This document shows, piece by piece, positions 9,300 to 17,889 of a stretch of 64,000 bases of DNA. Each line of letters opens with the position of its first letter. Position 1 is the first letter of the stretch. The notes under the pieces are model-generated. The model did not search any database and was not told the origin of the DNA. It worked only from the letters and a program-made list of their open reading frames with translations. A program made the translations under genes and the position numbers. Source of the DNA: Bacteroidota bacterium (GTDB lineage Bacteria > Bacteroidota > Bacteroidia > Flavobacteriales > Weeksellaceae). The stretch spans positions 62,001 to 126,000 of the forward strand of contig JAHIQD010000015.1 in the NCBI GenBank assembly GCA_018902795.1, read 5' to 3'.

Positions 9300-9325
9300 A
9301 AAAAAATCGGACTGAAGCCCGATTT
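9300..9325 (-). terminator. Terminator after lipA
   Basis: Stem AAATCGG with CCGATTT around an 8-base loop. Read on the minus strand it is followed by a run of T, as expected for the end of the lipA transcript. Confidence 0.75.
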
Positions 9326-9353
9326 AATATTACATTGTGTTTAAATTCATGTT

Positions 9354-10220
9354 TTAATGGATATGCTTTTCGGCATGATAAGAACTTCTCACCAAAGGCG
9401 AACTTTCCACATGACGAAAGCCCAGGTTTCTCGCGAAATCCCCGAACTCATTAAATTCTTCCGGAGTAATGAATTTTTTTACGGGTAAATGTTTTTTGGT
9501 AGGCTGCAGATACTGCCCGATTGTAATGACGTCCACATTTGCGTTTCGGATGTCTTCAATTGTTTGGAACACTTCGTCTTTTTCTTCGCCCAAACCAAGC
9601 ATCAATCCCGTTTTGGTACGGTTTTGCCCGGCTTCTTTCATATAACGCAAAACCTCAAGACTTCTTTCATATTTTGCCTGAATTCTCACTTCACGCGTAA
9701 GTCTTTTTACCGTTTCCATGTTATGGGAAATTACTTCAGGAGCTACTTCAATGAGTCTGTCAATATGCTTTGTAATTCCCTGAAAATCTGGAATTAAAGT
9801 CTCCATCGTCGTTCCTGGAGATATTCTGCGCACTGCATTGACGGTTTCTGCCCAAAGAATGGAGCCCATATCTTTCAGATCATCACGGTCCACAGAAGTA
9901 AGAACCGCGTGTTTAATTTTCATTAATTTAATTGAACGCGCTACTTTTTCAGGTTCATCCCAGTTTACGTCCAAAGGCTTTCCGGTTTTTACGCCGCAAA
10001 AACCACAACTCCGGGTACAGATGTTTCCTAAAATCATGAAAGTCGCCGTTCCTTCTCCCCAACATTCGCCCATATTCGGACAGCTTCCGCTTTGGCAAAT
10101 CGTGTTGAGTTTATATTTGTCAACCAAAGTGCGGAGCTCACGGTAATTTTTTCCTGTAGGAAGTTTTACGCGGATCCATTTGGGTTTCTGAGTGGTGGTA
10201 TCGATAATGGTTTCGTTCAT
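9354..10220 (-). CDS. lipA: Lipoyl synthase LipA
   Basis: A 288-residue radical-SAM enzyme that inserts two sulfurs into octanoyl groups on lipoyl domains of the 2-oxoacid dehydrogenases and glycine cleavage H protein. Both clusters can be read: the auxiliary cluster cysteines C42, C47 and C53 (CQSGSCPNMGEC) and the radical-SAM CxxxCxxC at C68, C72, C75 (CTRSCGFC). The C-terminal region has the conserved SSPLVRSSYHA with the serine needed for cluster ligation. It follows a sigma factor gene by 45 nt on the same strand, and has its own terminator. Normal length. Confidence 0.97.
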   Translation of the reverse strand: MNETIIDTTTQKPKWIRVKLPTGKNYRELRTLVDKYKLNTICQSGSCPNMGECWGEGTATFMILGNICTRSCGFCGVKTGKPLDVNWDEPEKVARSIKLMKIKHAVLTSVDRDDLKDMGSILWAETVNAVRRISPGTTMETLIPDFQGITKHIDRLIEVAPEVISHNMETVKRLTREVRIQAKYERSLEVLRYMKEAGQNRTKTGLMLGLGEEKDEVFQTIEDIRNANVDVITIGQYLQPTKKHLPVKKFITPEEFNEFGDFARNLGFRHVESSPLVRSSYHAEKHIH

Positions 10221-10265
10221 TTTTAAAAGTAAAATGCAAATTTACGAATTAAGAAATTGCTTTTG

Positions 10266-10823
10266 TCAATCCTCAAACTCTTTGTTTTTCAATAATTCTG
10301 AAAGCACTTTTTTGGCGCGCATGATTCTCACCTTGGTATTGGCTACCGTTAAACTAAGTTCTTCAGCAATTTCTTTGATGCTTTTCTCTTCAAAAAAACG
10401 CAGCCGGATAATATCCTGATAATTGGAGTCTAAACTTTCGATGATGGAAAGAATCTGTTTTTGCTCCTCTTCAGAAATTAACAGTTCTTCGGGTGAACGT
10501 GCAAACTGATTTTTAAAACCTTCGAAATTATCCGTAGAATCTTCGTTTTCCCGGTTCTTTTTCCGCCAATAATCAATAACTGAATTTTGGGCAATGGTCA
10601 GCATCCATGTTTTGAACTGAAAATTGGGATCATACAGATCGAGCTTTGCCAAAACTTTAGAAAAGACGGAAACTGTAATTTCGTCAGCTACATTTTCGTC
10701 CTGCACTTTCTTCATCACAAAACTGAAAACATCAACCCAGAAAAGGTTAATGAGCTTGGTTTGTGATTTCTGATTTTTGCTTTTAGCAAGAGAAATGAGC
10801 GATAAAAGTTCTGTCTGATTCAT
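10266..10823 (-). CDS. ECF-type RNA polymerase sigma factor
   Basis: About 185 residues from the ATG at 10823; the longer frame to 10934 starts in the upstream spacer. Region 2 is seen as DVFSFVMKKVQDENVADEI and FQFKTWMLTIAQNSVIDYWR, and region 4 as LRFFEEKSIKEIAEELSLT with the helix-turn-helix before ANTKVRIMRAKKVL. There is no adjacent membrane anti-sigma factor gene, so its trigger is unknown. It is followed by lipA 45 nt later on the same strand. A TACCTTTG box lies only 8 nt ahead of the ATG. Confidence 0.88.
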   Translation of the reverse strand: MNQTELLSLISLAKSKNQKSQTKLINLFWVDVFSFVMKKVQDENVADEITVSVFSKVLAKLDLYDPNFQFKTWMLTIAQNSVIDYWRKKNRENEDSTDNFEGFKNQFARSPEELLISEEEQKQILSIIESLDSNYQDIIRLRFFEEKSIKEIAEELSLTVANTKVRIMRAKKVLSELLKNKEFED

Positions 10824-10831
10824 TAAAGAAA

Positions 10832-10839
10832 CAAAGGTA
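10832..10839 (-). promoter_or_regulatory. Candidate -7 box of the sigma factor gene
   Basis: On the minus strand this reads TACCTTTG, matching the Bacteroidetes -7 consensus TAnnTTTG. It is 8 nt from the start codon, so the leader would be very short. The -33 element is weak (a TTG about 15 nt upstream). Confidence 0.35.
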
Positions 10840-10948
10840 AGGAAATTTATTTTCCAAGAATTAATCCGGAATATGACCTTCTTCATCAGGGTAAATGTTT
10901 CAGAATTAATTTTAAAATCCTTACATTGCAACACTCAAATCAAATATA

Positions 10949-11245
10949 ATGAAAGCGCAGAAAAAATATAAAAAACAAGTCCTGAAACTCCTAAAAGAAC
11001 TTGCCATCACAGAATATACTTCCCTGGAAGCCATGACGAATATGATGCTGATGAAAGAAATGAAAGAGAACAATATTTCTTTCAAAGAAGGTGACACCTT
11101 TTCTTTTAAAGACAATATTTTTGATTACAGTGATGATAAAAACATCAGACGTATTGCCAAACTGCGCAAAAAAATGCTGAAAACCATCAATAAACTGGTA
11201 GAAAAAAATAAATTCACCGATAAAGAAATTGAGTTTTTGGCGTAA
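10949..11245 (+). CDS. Small hypothetical protein
   Basis: 98 residues, lysine-rich and predicted mostly helical (KKYKKQVLKLLKEL at the start, IAKLRKKMLKTINKLVEKN near the end). It has no signal peptide, membrane segment or cysteine. I do not recognise the family. It is alone on the plus strand between two minus-strand genes and converges with the histidine kinase gene 20 nt away. The codon use looks like the neighbours and the frame fills the gap, so it is probably real. Basic helical content would allow nucleic acid binding, which is only a guess. Confidence 0.6.
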   Translation: MKAQKKYKKQVLKLLKELAITEYTSLEAMTNMMLMKEMKENNISFKEGDTFSFKDNIFDYSDDKNIRRIAKLRKKMLKTINKLVEKNKFTDKEIEFLA

Positions 11246-11265
11246 ACAGGTTTAAAAAATCTGAT

Positions 11266-12990
11266 TCATACCGTTGGAAACACGATATGATAGCAGGAGT
11301 TTTTCCGCTCGAATTTGCCGCCAAGCTGCTGCACCATTTCCCCGATGATAAAATGGCCGAGCGTATTGTCGCTGTCTTCGGTTCCGAAAAACATTCCGTT
11401 GTCCGCGTAATTCATTTCTGCCATTTCTTCATTTACCTTGATGTTCAGTGTTATTTTTAGCGCCTGATTTTCTTCGGGAACTGCATGCTTCAGCGTGTTG
11501 GTAATCAATTCATTCAGAAGCAAACCGAAAAACAAACCTTTGTCGACCTGAAGTAATAATTTTTCCGACTTGTTTTCGAGAATAAGTTCTTTGGGATAAC
11601 CGGCTTTATGAGACTCAAAAATCTTGTCGGAATATTCTTTTATTTCAACCACCGAATTGTCGAAATTATCGAGATTATAGGAAAATAAATTATGGGCCAG
11701 CGCAATGGTTTTGATGCGGTTCTGCAACTGTTGAAATTTATATCGGTAAAGAACATTTTTGGTCTCATCTCTTTGAAAGCCTACTAAACTGAGGATAACC
11801 GCAAGATTGTTTTTTACTCTGTGATTCAGTTCTTTAACTAAAAACTGTTTCTCTGCGACGTTTTTCTGCAGCACTTCGTTTTTTCTGGAAATACTTTGTT
11901 TCTGCAGCTCGATTCTTCTTTTGTTTCTGGAAATCATTCTTAAAAAAAACAGCAGGAGCAAAACGAAAATCGCCAGAAAAATAATAAAAACCGTTAACAT
12001 TGTGTTCCAGCCTTTGGTAGCTTTTACATTGTTTGCCAATTCAATTTCTCTCCGCTTATTTTTTTGGAAGTTATAAAGCAAATCCAGCTCCTGCACTTTC
12101 AGCTCTTTCTGCTCTTCATTTGTTTTGGAAGCCCATTCTGTGGCAATTTTATAATTTTCCAGTGCTGCAGCGTAGCTTTTGCGGTGTTCCAGAATTTGGC
12201 TTTTGGTCTGGTATATATTCGCAATAATGTAAAAAATTTCCACTTTAGGAACTACCGTAACTGCCGAATCAATATACTTTTCGGCAAGTTTATAATTACG
12301 CCGGTCAATATAAAAATTGCTGATATTATTGTACATGGCTCCGACACCGTTATAGTTGTTATAATTTTTGTACAGCCGCACGGCTTTCTGAAAATGCTGC
12401 ATTACTTTTTCAGGATCATTAAAATATCCGAAGCCCAAAATCATATTGAGTCCCGCTCCGTTTTTTTTATCATTGACGAGGTCCGCATATTTCTCCGCTT
12501 CCATTGCAATTTTAAAAGCGGTTTTATCATCGTCAAAAATACGGTAATAAGAAGTTTTTCTGATGAGGAAATAAGTGTAATTCTGAGGTTTGAGTTCGGG
12601 ATTGCTGTTAAAGATCTTTTGAGCTTCATCCAGTTCTGCTTTCGTGTCATCTTTGTCCATCCCGATTTCAAAAACCAGTGCCCGCTGAAGATGAGTTCTG
12701 AGCTTCAGAGATGGGGGTAAATCAGGTTTTGCGAGAATGTTCTGGGAAATGGCAAATGCTTCGTCTTCCAAGCCTAGCTCATTTAGTGCTTCTACTTTAA
12801 TGACGTCAAGTTCGGCCTTTTGCTCTGCCGATAATTTCTGGCTCTGCCGGTTAATAAGATCTATGGCTTCTCTGTTTTTAGAGCTTAATACTTTATCCTC
12901 AATACGGTGCTTGAGTTCAGCAAAAGCAGTTTGCCCCCAAAGCACAGACGAGAAAAAAAACAAATTAAAAGCAAAGTAGATTTTCACCAT
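11266..12990 (-). CDS. TPR-containing sensor histidine kinase (HisKA_2 type)
   Basis: 574 residues. A signal peptide (about 1-24) is followed by a periplasmic region of TPR-like helical repeats (about 50-310), one membrane helix (about 331-351), a short coiled coil, and a cytoplasmic kinase. The phospho-acceptor motif is VKELNHRVKNNL, with H390, typical of HisKA_2 kinases; the ATPase N-box is LLNELITNTLKHAV and an NADNG-like motif is YADNGMFF. No response regulator gene is adjacent, so its partner is elsewhere. A TATTTTTG box lies 4 nt ahead of the ATG. Confidence 0.88.
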   Translation of the reverse strand: MVKIYFAFNLFFFSSVLWGQTAFAELKHRIEDKVLSSKNREAIDLINRQSQKLSAEQKAELDVIKVEALNELGLEDEAFAISQNILAKPDLPPSLKLRTHLQRALVFEIGMDKDDTKAELDEAQKIFNSNPELKPQNYTYFLIRKTSYYRIFDDDKTAFKIAMEAEKYADLVNDKKNGAGLNMILGFGYFNDPEKVMQHFQKAVRLYKNYNNYNGVGAMYNNISNFYIDRRNYKLAEKYIDSAVTVVPKVEIFYIIANIYQTKSQILEHRKSYAAALENYKIATEWASKTNEEQKELKVQELDLLYNFQKNKRREIELANNVKATKGWNTMLTVFIIFLAIFVLLLLFFLRMISRNKRRIELQKQSISRKNEVLQKNVAEKQFLVKELNHRVKNNLAVILSLVGFQRDETKNVLYRYKFQQLQNRIKTIALAHNLFSYNLDNFDNSVVEIKEYSDKIFESHKAGYPKELILENKSEKLLLQVDKGLFFGLLLNELITNTLKHAVPEENQALKITLNIKVNEEMAEMNYADNGMFFGTEDSDNTLGHFIIGEMVQQLGGKFERKNSCYHIVFPTV

Positions 12991-12994
12991 TAAA

Positions 12995-13002
12995 CAAAAA
13001 TA
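12995..13002 (-). promoter_or_regulatory. Candidate -7 box of the histidine kinase gene
   Basis: Minus-strand TATTTTTG fits TAnnTTTG but is only 4 nt from the ATG, so transcription would begin at or inside the start codon. No -33 TTG at the usual distance. Confidence 0.3.
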
Positions 13003-13060
13003 ACCAATATAATTTTAAATTTTATTAACTTTAGAACAATATTTTTAGCAAATCGATATT

Positions 13061-13945
13061 ATGAAATTCGGACAAGTTGAGGACCCGTCTAAGGTAGATT
13101 TTACCTTGCCTAAAGATCACATCAAAACATCCAAAATCCTAAAGAAAACCAAGGCAAAAAACCTTGAAATATCGATTGGATGTGCGAAGTGGAATAAAAC
13201 CGATCTTAAAGGATTTTATCCGAAAGGGACCAAAGACGAACTTACCTATTACGGTACCCAGTTCAATTCCATTGAATTAAATGCAACTTTCTACGGAATG
13301 CCAAGTCCCGATCAGGTACAGATGTGGAAAGAAAAAACGCCTGCCGGTTTTAAGTTCTTCCCAAAAATCACCAACACGGTTTCACACTTTCGGAGATTGC
13401 TGAATATCACCGATGTGGTAACCCAGTTTGCAACGGCTGTTTTAAATTTCGACGAGAAACTGGGAATGGTTTTTCTTCAGCTTCACGATAATTTCAAACC
13501 GAAAGATTACGAGAGACTTGAAAAGTTTGTTCAGGACTGGCCCCAGGAAGTTCCGCTCGCGGTGGAACTCCGTAATAATGAATGGTTTTCTGATGAGGAA
13601 ATTTTCAATAAAACCTGCGGACTTTTTGAAGAATACAATATTACCAATATCATCGTAGATACGGCCGGAAGAAGAGATATGCTTCATATGAGACTTACTA
13701 CTCCTGTGGCATTTATCCGTTATGTTGGCGCTAATGCAGAAAGTGACTATACCCGGCTTGACGACTGGCTGGAGCGTATAAAAATCTGGAAATCGGAAGG
13801 ATTGGAAAAACTGTATTTCTTCATTCATCAGAATGTAGAGAAAGCATCACCACTGCTTTCCGCTTATTTTATTGAAAACCTAAACAAGGCATTGGGAACT
13901 GAAATCAATATCCCTGAAATGGCGGACGCAAAAACTCTTTTTTAA
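13061..13945 (+). CDS. DUF72 (YecE-like) protein
   Basis: 294 residues of the DUF72 family, predicted to fold as a TIM barrel. Conserved blocks are IGCAKWNKTDLKGFYPKG near the N-terminus (the family start GxxxW.....FYP), FNSIELNATFYGMP, LAVELRNNEWF and the C-terminal YFFIHQNVEKASP. The biochemical role of the family is not established. About 35 extra residues precede the domain. It is a single plus-strand gene, divergent from the histidine kinase, with a long spacer downstream. Confidence 0.85.
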   Translation: MKFGQVEDPSKVDFTLPKDHIKTSKILKKTKAKNLEISIGCAKWNKTDLKGFYPKGTKDELTYYGTQFNSIELNATFYGMPSPDQVQMWKEKTPAGFKFFPKITNTVSHFRRLLNITDVVTQFATAVLNFDEKLGMVFLQLHDNFKPKDYERLEKFVQDWPQEVPLAVELRNNEWFSDEEIFNKTCGLFEEYNITNIIVDTAGRRDMLHMRLTTPVAFIRYVGANAESDYTRLDDWLERIKIWKSEGLEKLYFFIHQNVEKASPLLSAYFIENLNKALGTEINIPEMADAKTLF

Positions 13946-14321
13946 TTAAAATACACAGAATCAGTAAACTGCAGTAGTAAATAAAAAGACTTTTTCTTCC
14001 TGTATTAATTTAAATTCACTAAATTAGCATTAGCATAACAAAATGTGTTCAGAATTTTCGACCGATTTCTTCGGCAAAAATTATTGGACATCTTGTTTGT
14101 CACCGACGGTAACAGTCTTTTCAGGACTGAAATTCAGGTTTAAGGAATACATCTCCGAAAAACCCTGTCCTTTACATCATCGTTTCTAAAAAAAAGGACA
14201 AAATCAGGAACACTGGAAAAGTATCGCTCATATTCTAAACTTACAAGGTTATGTCAGCAATGACATTTTGGAGCGATAATTACCAGCAATAAAGGATAAT
14301 TTATCTTCTAATTTATTGTTT
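13946..14321. other. Long leader region of the cbb3-like operon
   Basis: A 376-base spacer ahead of the oxidase operon with several helices: a 5-bp stem CAGTC/GACTG near 14120, TGTCCTTT/AAAGGACA at 14166-14173 and 14193-14200, and the nested structure at 14222-14278. A 48-codon ATG frame runs from 14043 to 14189 (begins MCSEFSTDFFGK and ends CPLHHRF) with three cysteines, but I see no homology and no coupling signal. No canonical riboswitch motif is seen. It may be a structured 5' leader or small RNA. Confidence 0.5.
14222..14278 (+). promoter_or_regulatory. Nested inverted repeats with a GCAA tetraloop
   Basis: The outer pairing TATCGCTC (14222-14229) with GAGCGATA (14271-14278) is perfect over 8 bp. 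Inside it, ATGTCA-GCAA-TGACAT (14251-14266) forms a 6-bp stem with a GNRA-type loop. As DNA the inner element is also a perfect dyad, TGTCA-N4-TGACA, resembling half-sites of Crp/Fnr regulators. It lies 44 nt upstream of the oxidase ATG, so both RNA leader and operator readings are open. Confidence 0.5.
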
Positions 14322-16073
14322 ATGAATAATTCACTGTTTGGAGAATCAGGAATACAGATTACCGTATTTCTGGTGATCATTCCTATTCTTGCGGGTTTGT
14401 TAATTGCCATTGTAAAAACCTATGCTGCTTACCAAAGACTGAAAAGCAGGCGAAAGTTGCTTGAATTTGAAAAAAGAGTAAAACATCTTTCGCCTCAGGA
14501 AGTTGAACAATACGAAAAACGCAGGAAAGAACTCGAATACCAGCTTCCTGAAAACGAATTATCCGGAAACCTTGCGCCTTCGGACGAAAAAGGAATTATC
14601 AGCAATATTAATTCTGTTGAGGAATTACGTGTGATTCCGCATAAAAAAAGCACTTTTCCGCAAAAATATATTTCTCCCGAACTGTCAAAACTCATTCTCT
14701 ATTTTCTGGGATTTTCCGTTTTATGGCTGCTTGTAGGAACCAGCGTTGGTGAATATCTCGGAATAAAATTCGTAGCTCCGGATACAGACCATGTGAGTTG
14801 GCTGAGTTTTGGGCGGCTACGACCCGTTCATACCAATTTAGTTTTCTGGGGATGGGCATCGTTCGCAATGGTTGGCTTGTCTTATTACGTCATACCGAGA
14901 GTGAGTAATGTTGAAGTTTTCAATTTAAAACTGGGTTATTATACTTTAATCCTGATGAATCTTGCGGTTATTTCGGGAACCGTTTCTCTGATGGCCGGTG
15001 TAAATAACGGAGGCGGAGAATACAGAGAATACATCTGGCCGGTTATGTTGCTTTTCGGTGCAGGAATTGTTCTTTCGCTTTATAACTTCCTGAAAACGGT
15101 CGCTTTGCGAGTGACCAAAGAAATCTATGTTTCCAACTGGTATATTGTTTCAGCGATGATGTATGTGATTGTAATTCTGGTGGTTGCTTATTTACCTTTT
15201 TGGCAGCACGGGCTGGGTGAAACGATCATTCAGGGATATTACATGCATCAGGGAGTTGGGATGTGGTTCATGTTTCTCTGTTTGGGTCTTATGTATTATT
15301 TTCTGCCACAACAGCTCAACCGACCTATTTATTCTTACAGCCTGGGAATTTTGGCATTCTGGACACAGATTCTGTTTTATACCTTAATTGGAAGCCATCA
15401 TTTTATTTTCAGTGCAATTCCGTGGTGGATGCAGACCGTAGCGATTGTCGCAAGCGTTGGAATGGTAATTCCTGTAGTTGCGGGAACCACCAATTTCCTC
15501 TTAACATTTAACGGGAACTGGTACCAGCTGAAAACAAGCTACACACTGCCTTTTTATTTTATTTCTATTCTTTTTTATTTCACAGGATCAATGCAGGGAA
15601 CGGTTGAAGCATTCAGATTCACCAATTTAATCTGGCATTTTACTGATTTTACTGTTGCACATTCTCATATGACGATGTACGGAATCATCACCTTTATGCT
15701 GTGGGCATTTATTTACACTTTGGTTCCGCGGCTTACCGGAAAAGAACCGCCTAAATTCTGGGTGGGAATCCATTTTTGGCTGGCTTTGATAGGATTGACG
15801 TTTTACATTGTTTCATTAATGATCGGTTCCACAGAGAAAGGTCTGCTTTGGATGGGGAAAAAACCTTTTATCGAAGGAGTGATCACGATGGCTCCTTACT
15901 GGTTATGGCGAGCCATTGGCGGCACTATGATGTGGATTTCGCACTTCGTTTTTGCTTACAACTTTTATAAAATGGTGAGCAGCGAAGTGGAAATTAAAAT
16001 TCCCGCCTCGCCTGCTGAAATTCTTCAAGCCAAGAAAGAGCTTCGAAATACTGAATTTTCCCACCCTAAATAA
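14322..16073 (+). CDS. cbb3-type cytochrome oxidase subunit I with N-terminal extension
   Basis: 583 residues from the ATG at 14322; a TTG six bases earlier is in frame. The haem-copper core matches cbb3 subunit I: low-spin haem ligand in RLRPVHTN (H170), copper ligands in YMHQGVG (H309) and GSHH (H359-H360), haem ligands in AHSHMT (H447, H449). The tyrosine expected to cross-link is present (Y353, six residues before the HH pair), which supports an oxidase rather than a nitric oxide reductase. The first 120 residues are unusual: one membrane helix and a charged coiled-coil-like stretch ahead of the core. First gene of the operon; inner membrane. Confidence 0.85.
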   Translation: MNNSLFGESGIQITVFLVIIPILAGLLIAIVKTYAAYQRLKSRRKLLEFEKRVKHLSPQEVEQYEKRRKELEYQLPENELSGNLAPSDEKGIISNINSVEELRVIPHKKSTFPQKYISPELSKLILYFLGFSVLWLLVGTSVGEYLGIKFVAPDTDHVSWLSFGRLRPVHTNLVFWGWASFAMVGLSYYVIPRVSNVEVFNLKLGYYTLILMNLAVISGTVSLMAGVNNGGGEYREYIWPVMLLFGAGIVLSLYNFLKTVALRVTKEIYVSNWYIVSAMMYVIVILVVAYLPFWQHGLGETIIQGYYMHQGVGMWFMFLCLGLMYYFLPQQLNRPIYSYSLGILAFWTQILFYTLIGSHHFIFSAIPWWMQTVAIVASVGMVIPVVAGTTNFLLTFNGNWYQLKTSYTLPFYFISILFYFTGSMQGTVEAFRFTNLIWHFTDFTVAHSHMTMYGIITFMLWAFIYTLVPRLTGKEPPKFWVGIHFWLALIGLTFYIVSLMIGSTEKGLLWMGKKPFIEGVITMAPYWLWRAIGGTMMWISHFVFAYNFYKMVSSEVEIKIPASPAEILQAKKELRNTEFSHPK

Positions 16074-16081
16074 CTCTGCTC

Positions 16082-17071
16082 ATGGAATTTTATAATAATC
16101 ACAGACTCCTTTTTTGGTCAGCACTGTTGTTTTTCCTCTTTCTGACGCTGAATATTGCCATTTTACCGGCCATACAGAATCAGCAGGTTTATAAACCTCT
16201 GCCCGGAACAAAACCTCTAAGCAAAGATGCCAAAGCAGGAAAAGCACTTTATGTTGCAAACGGGTGTATCGCCTGTCATACCCAACAGGTAAGAAGCGTT
16301 GATATGGACAAAGTTTTCGGGAGCAGACCGAATATCCCTGCCGATTACGCTACGAATCAAAGAATGGATGTGTGGCGAAACACAGCCAATCTTCTGGGCT
16401 CCGAAAGAACAGGTCCCGATTTAACTAATATCGGTGAAAGACAACCCAGCATCGACTGGCAGCTGCTCCATCTTTATCAGCCGCGGGCGGTGGTGGCAGC
16501 ATCGGTGATGCCGGCTTACCAATGGCTTTTCGAGGAGAAAGATTATATTCAGAAAGGTGATGTCGAAGTGAAAGTTCCGGAAAAATTCCTGAAAAATAAA
16601 TTCAAAAAAATTGTAGCCAAAAAAGAAGCACTTCAGCTGATTGCCTATCTGTTATCTTTAAAACAGACCAAACTTCCTGACGGAACTACTCCACCCGAAT
16701 TTTTATACAAACAGAAAGAACAGAAAACCACAGCAGCCGGAGGTGCAAGTTTACCAGACGGCGGCGAACTCTACAGCGCAAACTGCGTTGCGTGTCACCA
16801 GGCAAACGGTGAAGGTTTACCCGGAGCATTCCCGCCATTAAAGGGAAGTCCGGTAGTTTTGGGAGAAGATTTAAAATTATATGTCACCATTATTATGCAA
16901 GGCTATAATCCGCGTCCTGAATATGCAGTGATGCCTAATGTTGGAACTGCCGCAAACTTCACTCCTGAGATGGTCGCAGCAATAATTAATCATGAAAGAT
17001 CAAGTTGGGGAAATACCGGAAAACCCGTAACCGCTGATGAAGTAAAAAAAATCATGGACGAAATCAAGTAA
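16082..17071 (+). CDS. cbb3-type oxidase subunit II with a second cytochrome c domain
   Basis: 329 residues. One N-terminal membrane anchor (about 10-30) is followed by a CcoO-like monohaem domain (CIACH, C62-C65-H66, with QQVRSVDMDKVFG after it and the candidate axial Met in SVMPAY) and a second class I cytochrome c domain (CVACH, C235-C238-H239, with axial Met in AVMPNVG). The second domain may replace the separate CcoP subunit, which is absent. It starts 8 nt after subunit I, so they are co-transcribed. It would pass electrons from periplasmic donors to the haem-copper centre. Confidence 0.85.
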   Translation: MEFYNNHRLLFWSALLFFLFLTLNIAILPAIQNQQVYKPLPGTKPLSKDAKAGKALYVANGCIACHTQQVRSVDMDKVFGSRPNIPADYATNQRMDVWRNTANLLGSERTGPDLTNIGERQPSIDWQLLHLYQPRAVVAASVMPAYQWLFEEKDYIQKGDVEVKVPEKFLKNKFKKIVAKKEALQLIAYLLSLKQTKLPDGTTPPEFLYKQKEQKTTAAGGASLPDGGELYSANCVACHQANGEGLPGAFPPLKGSPVVLGEDLKLYVTIIMQGYNPRPEYAVMPNVGTAANFTPEMVAAIINHERSSWGNTGKPVTADEVKKIMDEIK

Positions 17072-17081
17072 AATAAATATC

Positions 17082-17342
17082 ATGAAAAGTTTTAGAAACA
17101 TTGCAGCGATCCTATTTTTACTCATTGTGAATTTTGCATTAGCATGTGAAGCCTGCAAACTGCAGCAACCAAAAATAACACAAAACTTTACCCACGGAAC
17201 AGGTCCGGAAAGCCAATGGGACTGGGTGATTGTCGCGAGTATTGCTTTGATCACCGTTTATACGCTTATATTTTCAATTAAATATCTCGTAAAACCTGGC
17301 GAAAAAGACAGGAATCATATTAAATATTCTGTTTTAAATTAA
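17082..17342 (+). CDS. Small membrane protein of the oxidase operon
   Basis: 86 residues. An N-terminal hydrophobic segment ends in ALACEAC, giving a CxxC pair at the likely signal cleavage or membrane boundary, and a second membrane helix (about 48-68) follows. I do not recognise a family. It lies 10 nt after subunit II and 18 nt before the next gene, so it is likely an accessory subunit or assembly factor (compare CcoQ or CcoH in other systems, without sequence support). The CxxC could bind a metal such as copper; this is inference. Confidence 0.65.
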   Translation: MKSFRNIAAILFLLIVNFALACEACKLQQPKITQNFTHGTGPESQWDWVIVASIALITVYTLIFSIKYLVKPGEKDRNHIKYSVLN

Positions 17343-17360
17343 TTTTAAAAATTTAAAAAG

Positions 17361-17774
17361 ATGACCAAAGATAAAACAACAGTTCTTCTTTTCATCGATG
17401 AAGACCAACATCCAATTGCGGATCTTGAAACTCCTATTGTTTTCGATTTTGATACGTCGAAACTTACGGATGGAGAACATACCCTGAAAATTGTGAGCAA
17501 ATCTCCGAAAGGACGGGAAGGAATCAGAAAAATAAAATTCACCGTGAAAAACGGACCTTCCATCAGTATAGAAGGGTTAAAAGAAAATGATGTTGTGGAC
17601 GGCACTTTTCCGCTCATGATCAACGCCTATGACAAAGGCAACCAAAAAAGCTTTATCATCGATGGAAGCGAAACACCGCAAACCATACCGGTTTGGATCT
17701 GGATTATCGTTATCCTTTTTTCCGGCTGGGGAGCGTATTATTTAATTACCTATTTCACTGGATTTCCATATTAA
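17361..17774 (+). CDS. Hypothetical C-tail-anchored protein of the oxidase operon
   Basis: 137 residues. The N-terminal 110 residues look like a beta-sandwich (FDFDTSKLTDGEHTLKIVSK is typical of an Ig-like strand pair), and a single membrane helix (about 113-132, VWIWIIVILFSGWGAYYLI) lies at the C-terminus. There is no signal peptide and no haem motif. Unknown family. It is the last gene of the operon and is followed by a bidirectional terminator. It is probably a structural or assembly partner of the oxidase. Confidence 0.65.
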   Translation: MTKDKTTVLLFIDEDQHPIADLETPIVFDFDTSKLTDGEHTLKIVSKSPKGREGIRKIKFTVKNGPSISIEGLKENDVVDGTFPLMINAYDKGNQKSFIIDGSETPQTIPVWIWIIVILFSGWGAYYLITYFTGFPY

Positions 17775-17839
17775 TTTTTATATTCTTAATTAAAAACCGG
17801 CTCAAAAATGAGCTTTGAAAACATTTTTTTTAATAAAAA

Positions 17840-17870
17840 AAAACCACAGGAAATTCTGTGGTTTTGCTTT
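17840..17870. terminator. Bidirectional terminator between oxidase operon and nrdA
   Basis: Stem AAAACCACAG with CTGTGGTTTT, 6-base loop, A-rich on one side and T-rich on the other. It lies between convergent genes and can serve both strands. Confidence 0.85.
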
Positions 17871-17889
17871 TTATCTTTTAGCTTTCATA

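Noticed and set aside
14043..14189. 48-codon ATG frame ahead of the cbb3-like operon
   Set aside because: Not called as a gene: no recognised family and it overlaps predicted RNA helices. Kept only as an observation in the leader finding.
14322..16073. Nitric oxide reductase instead of oxidase
   Set aside because: The tyrosine next to the copper ligands (Y353) and the IPW/SHH pattern match cbb3 oxidases; NorB-type glutamates are not seen.
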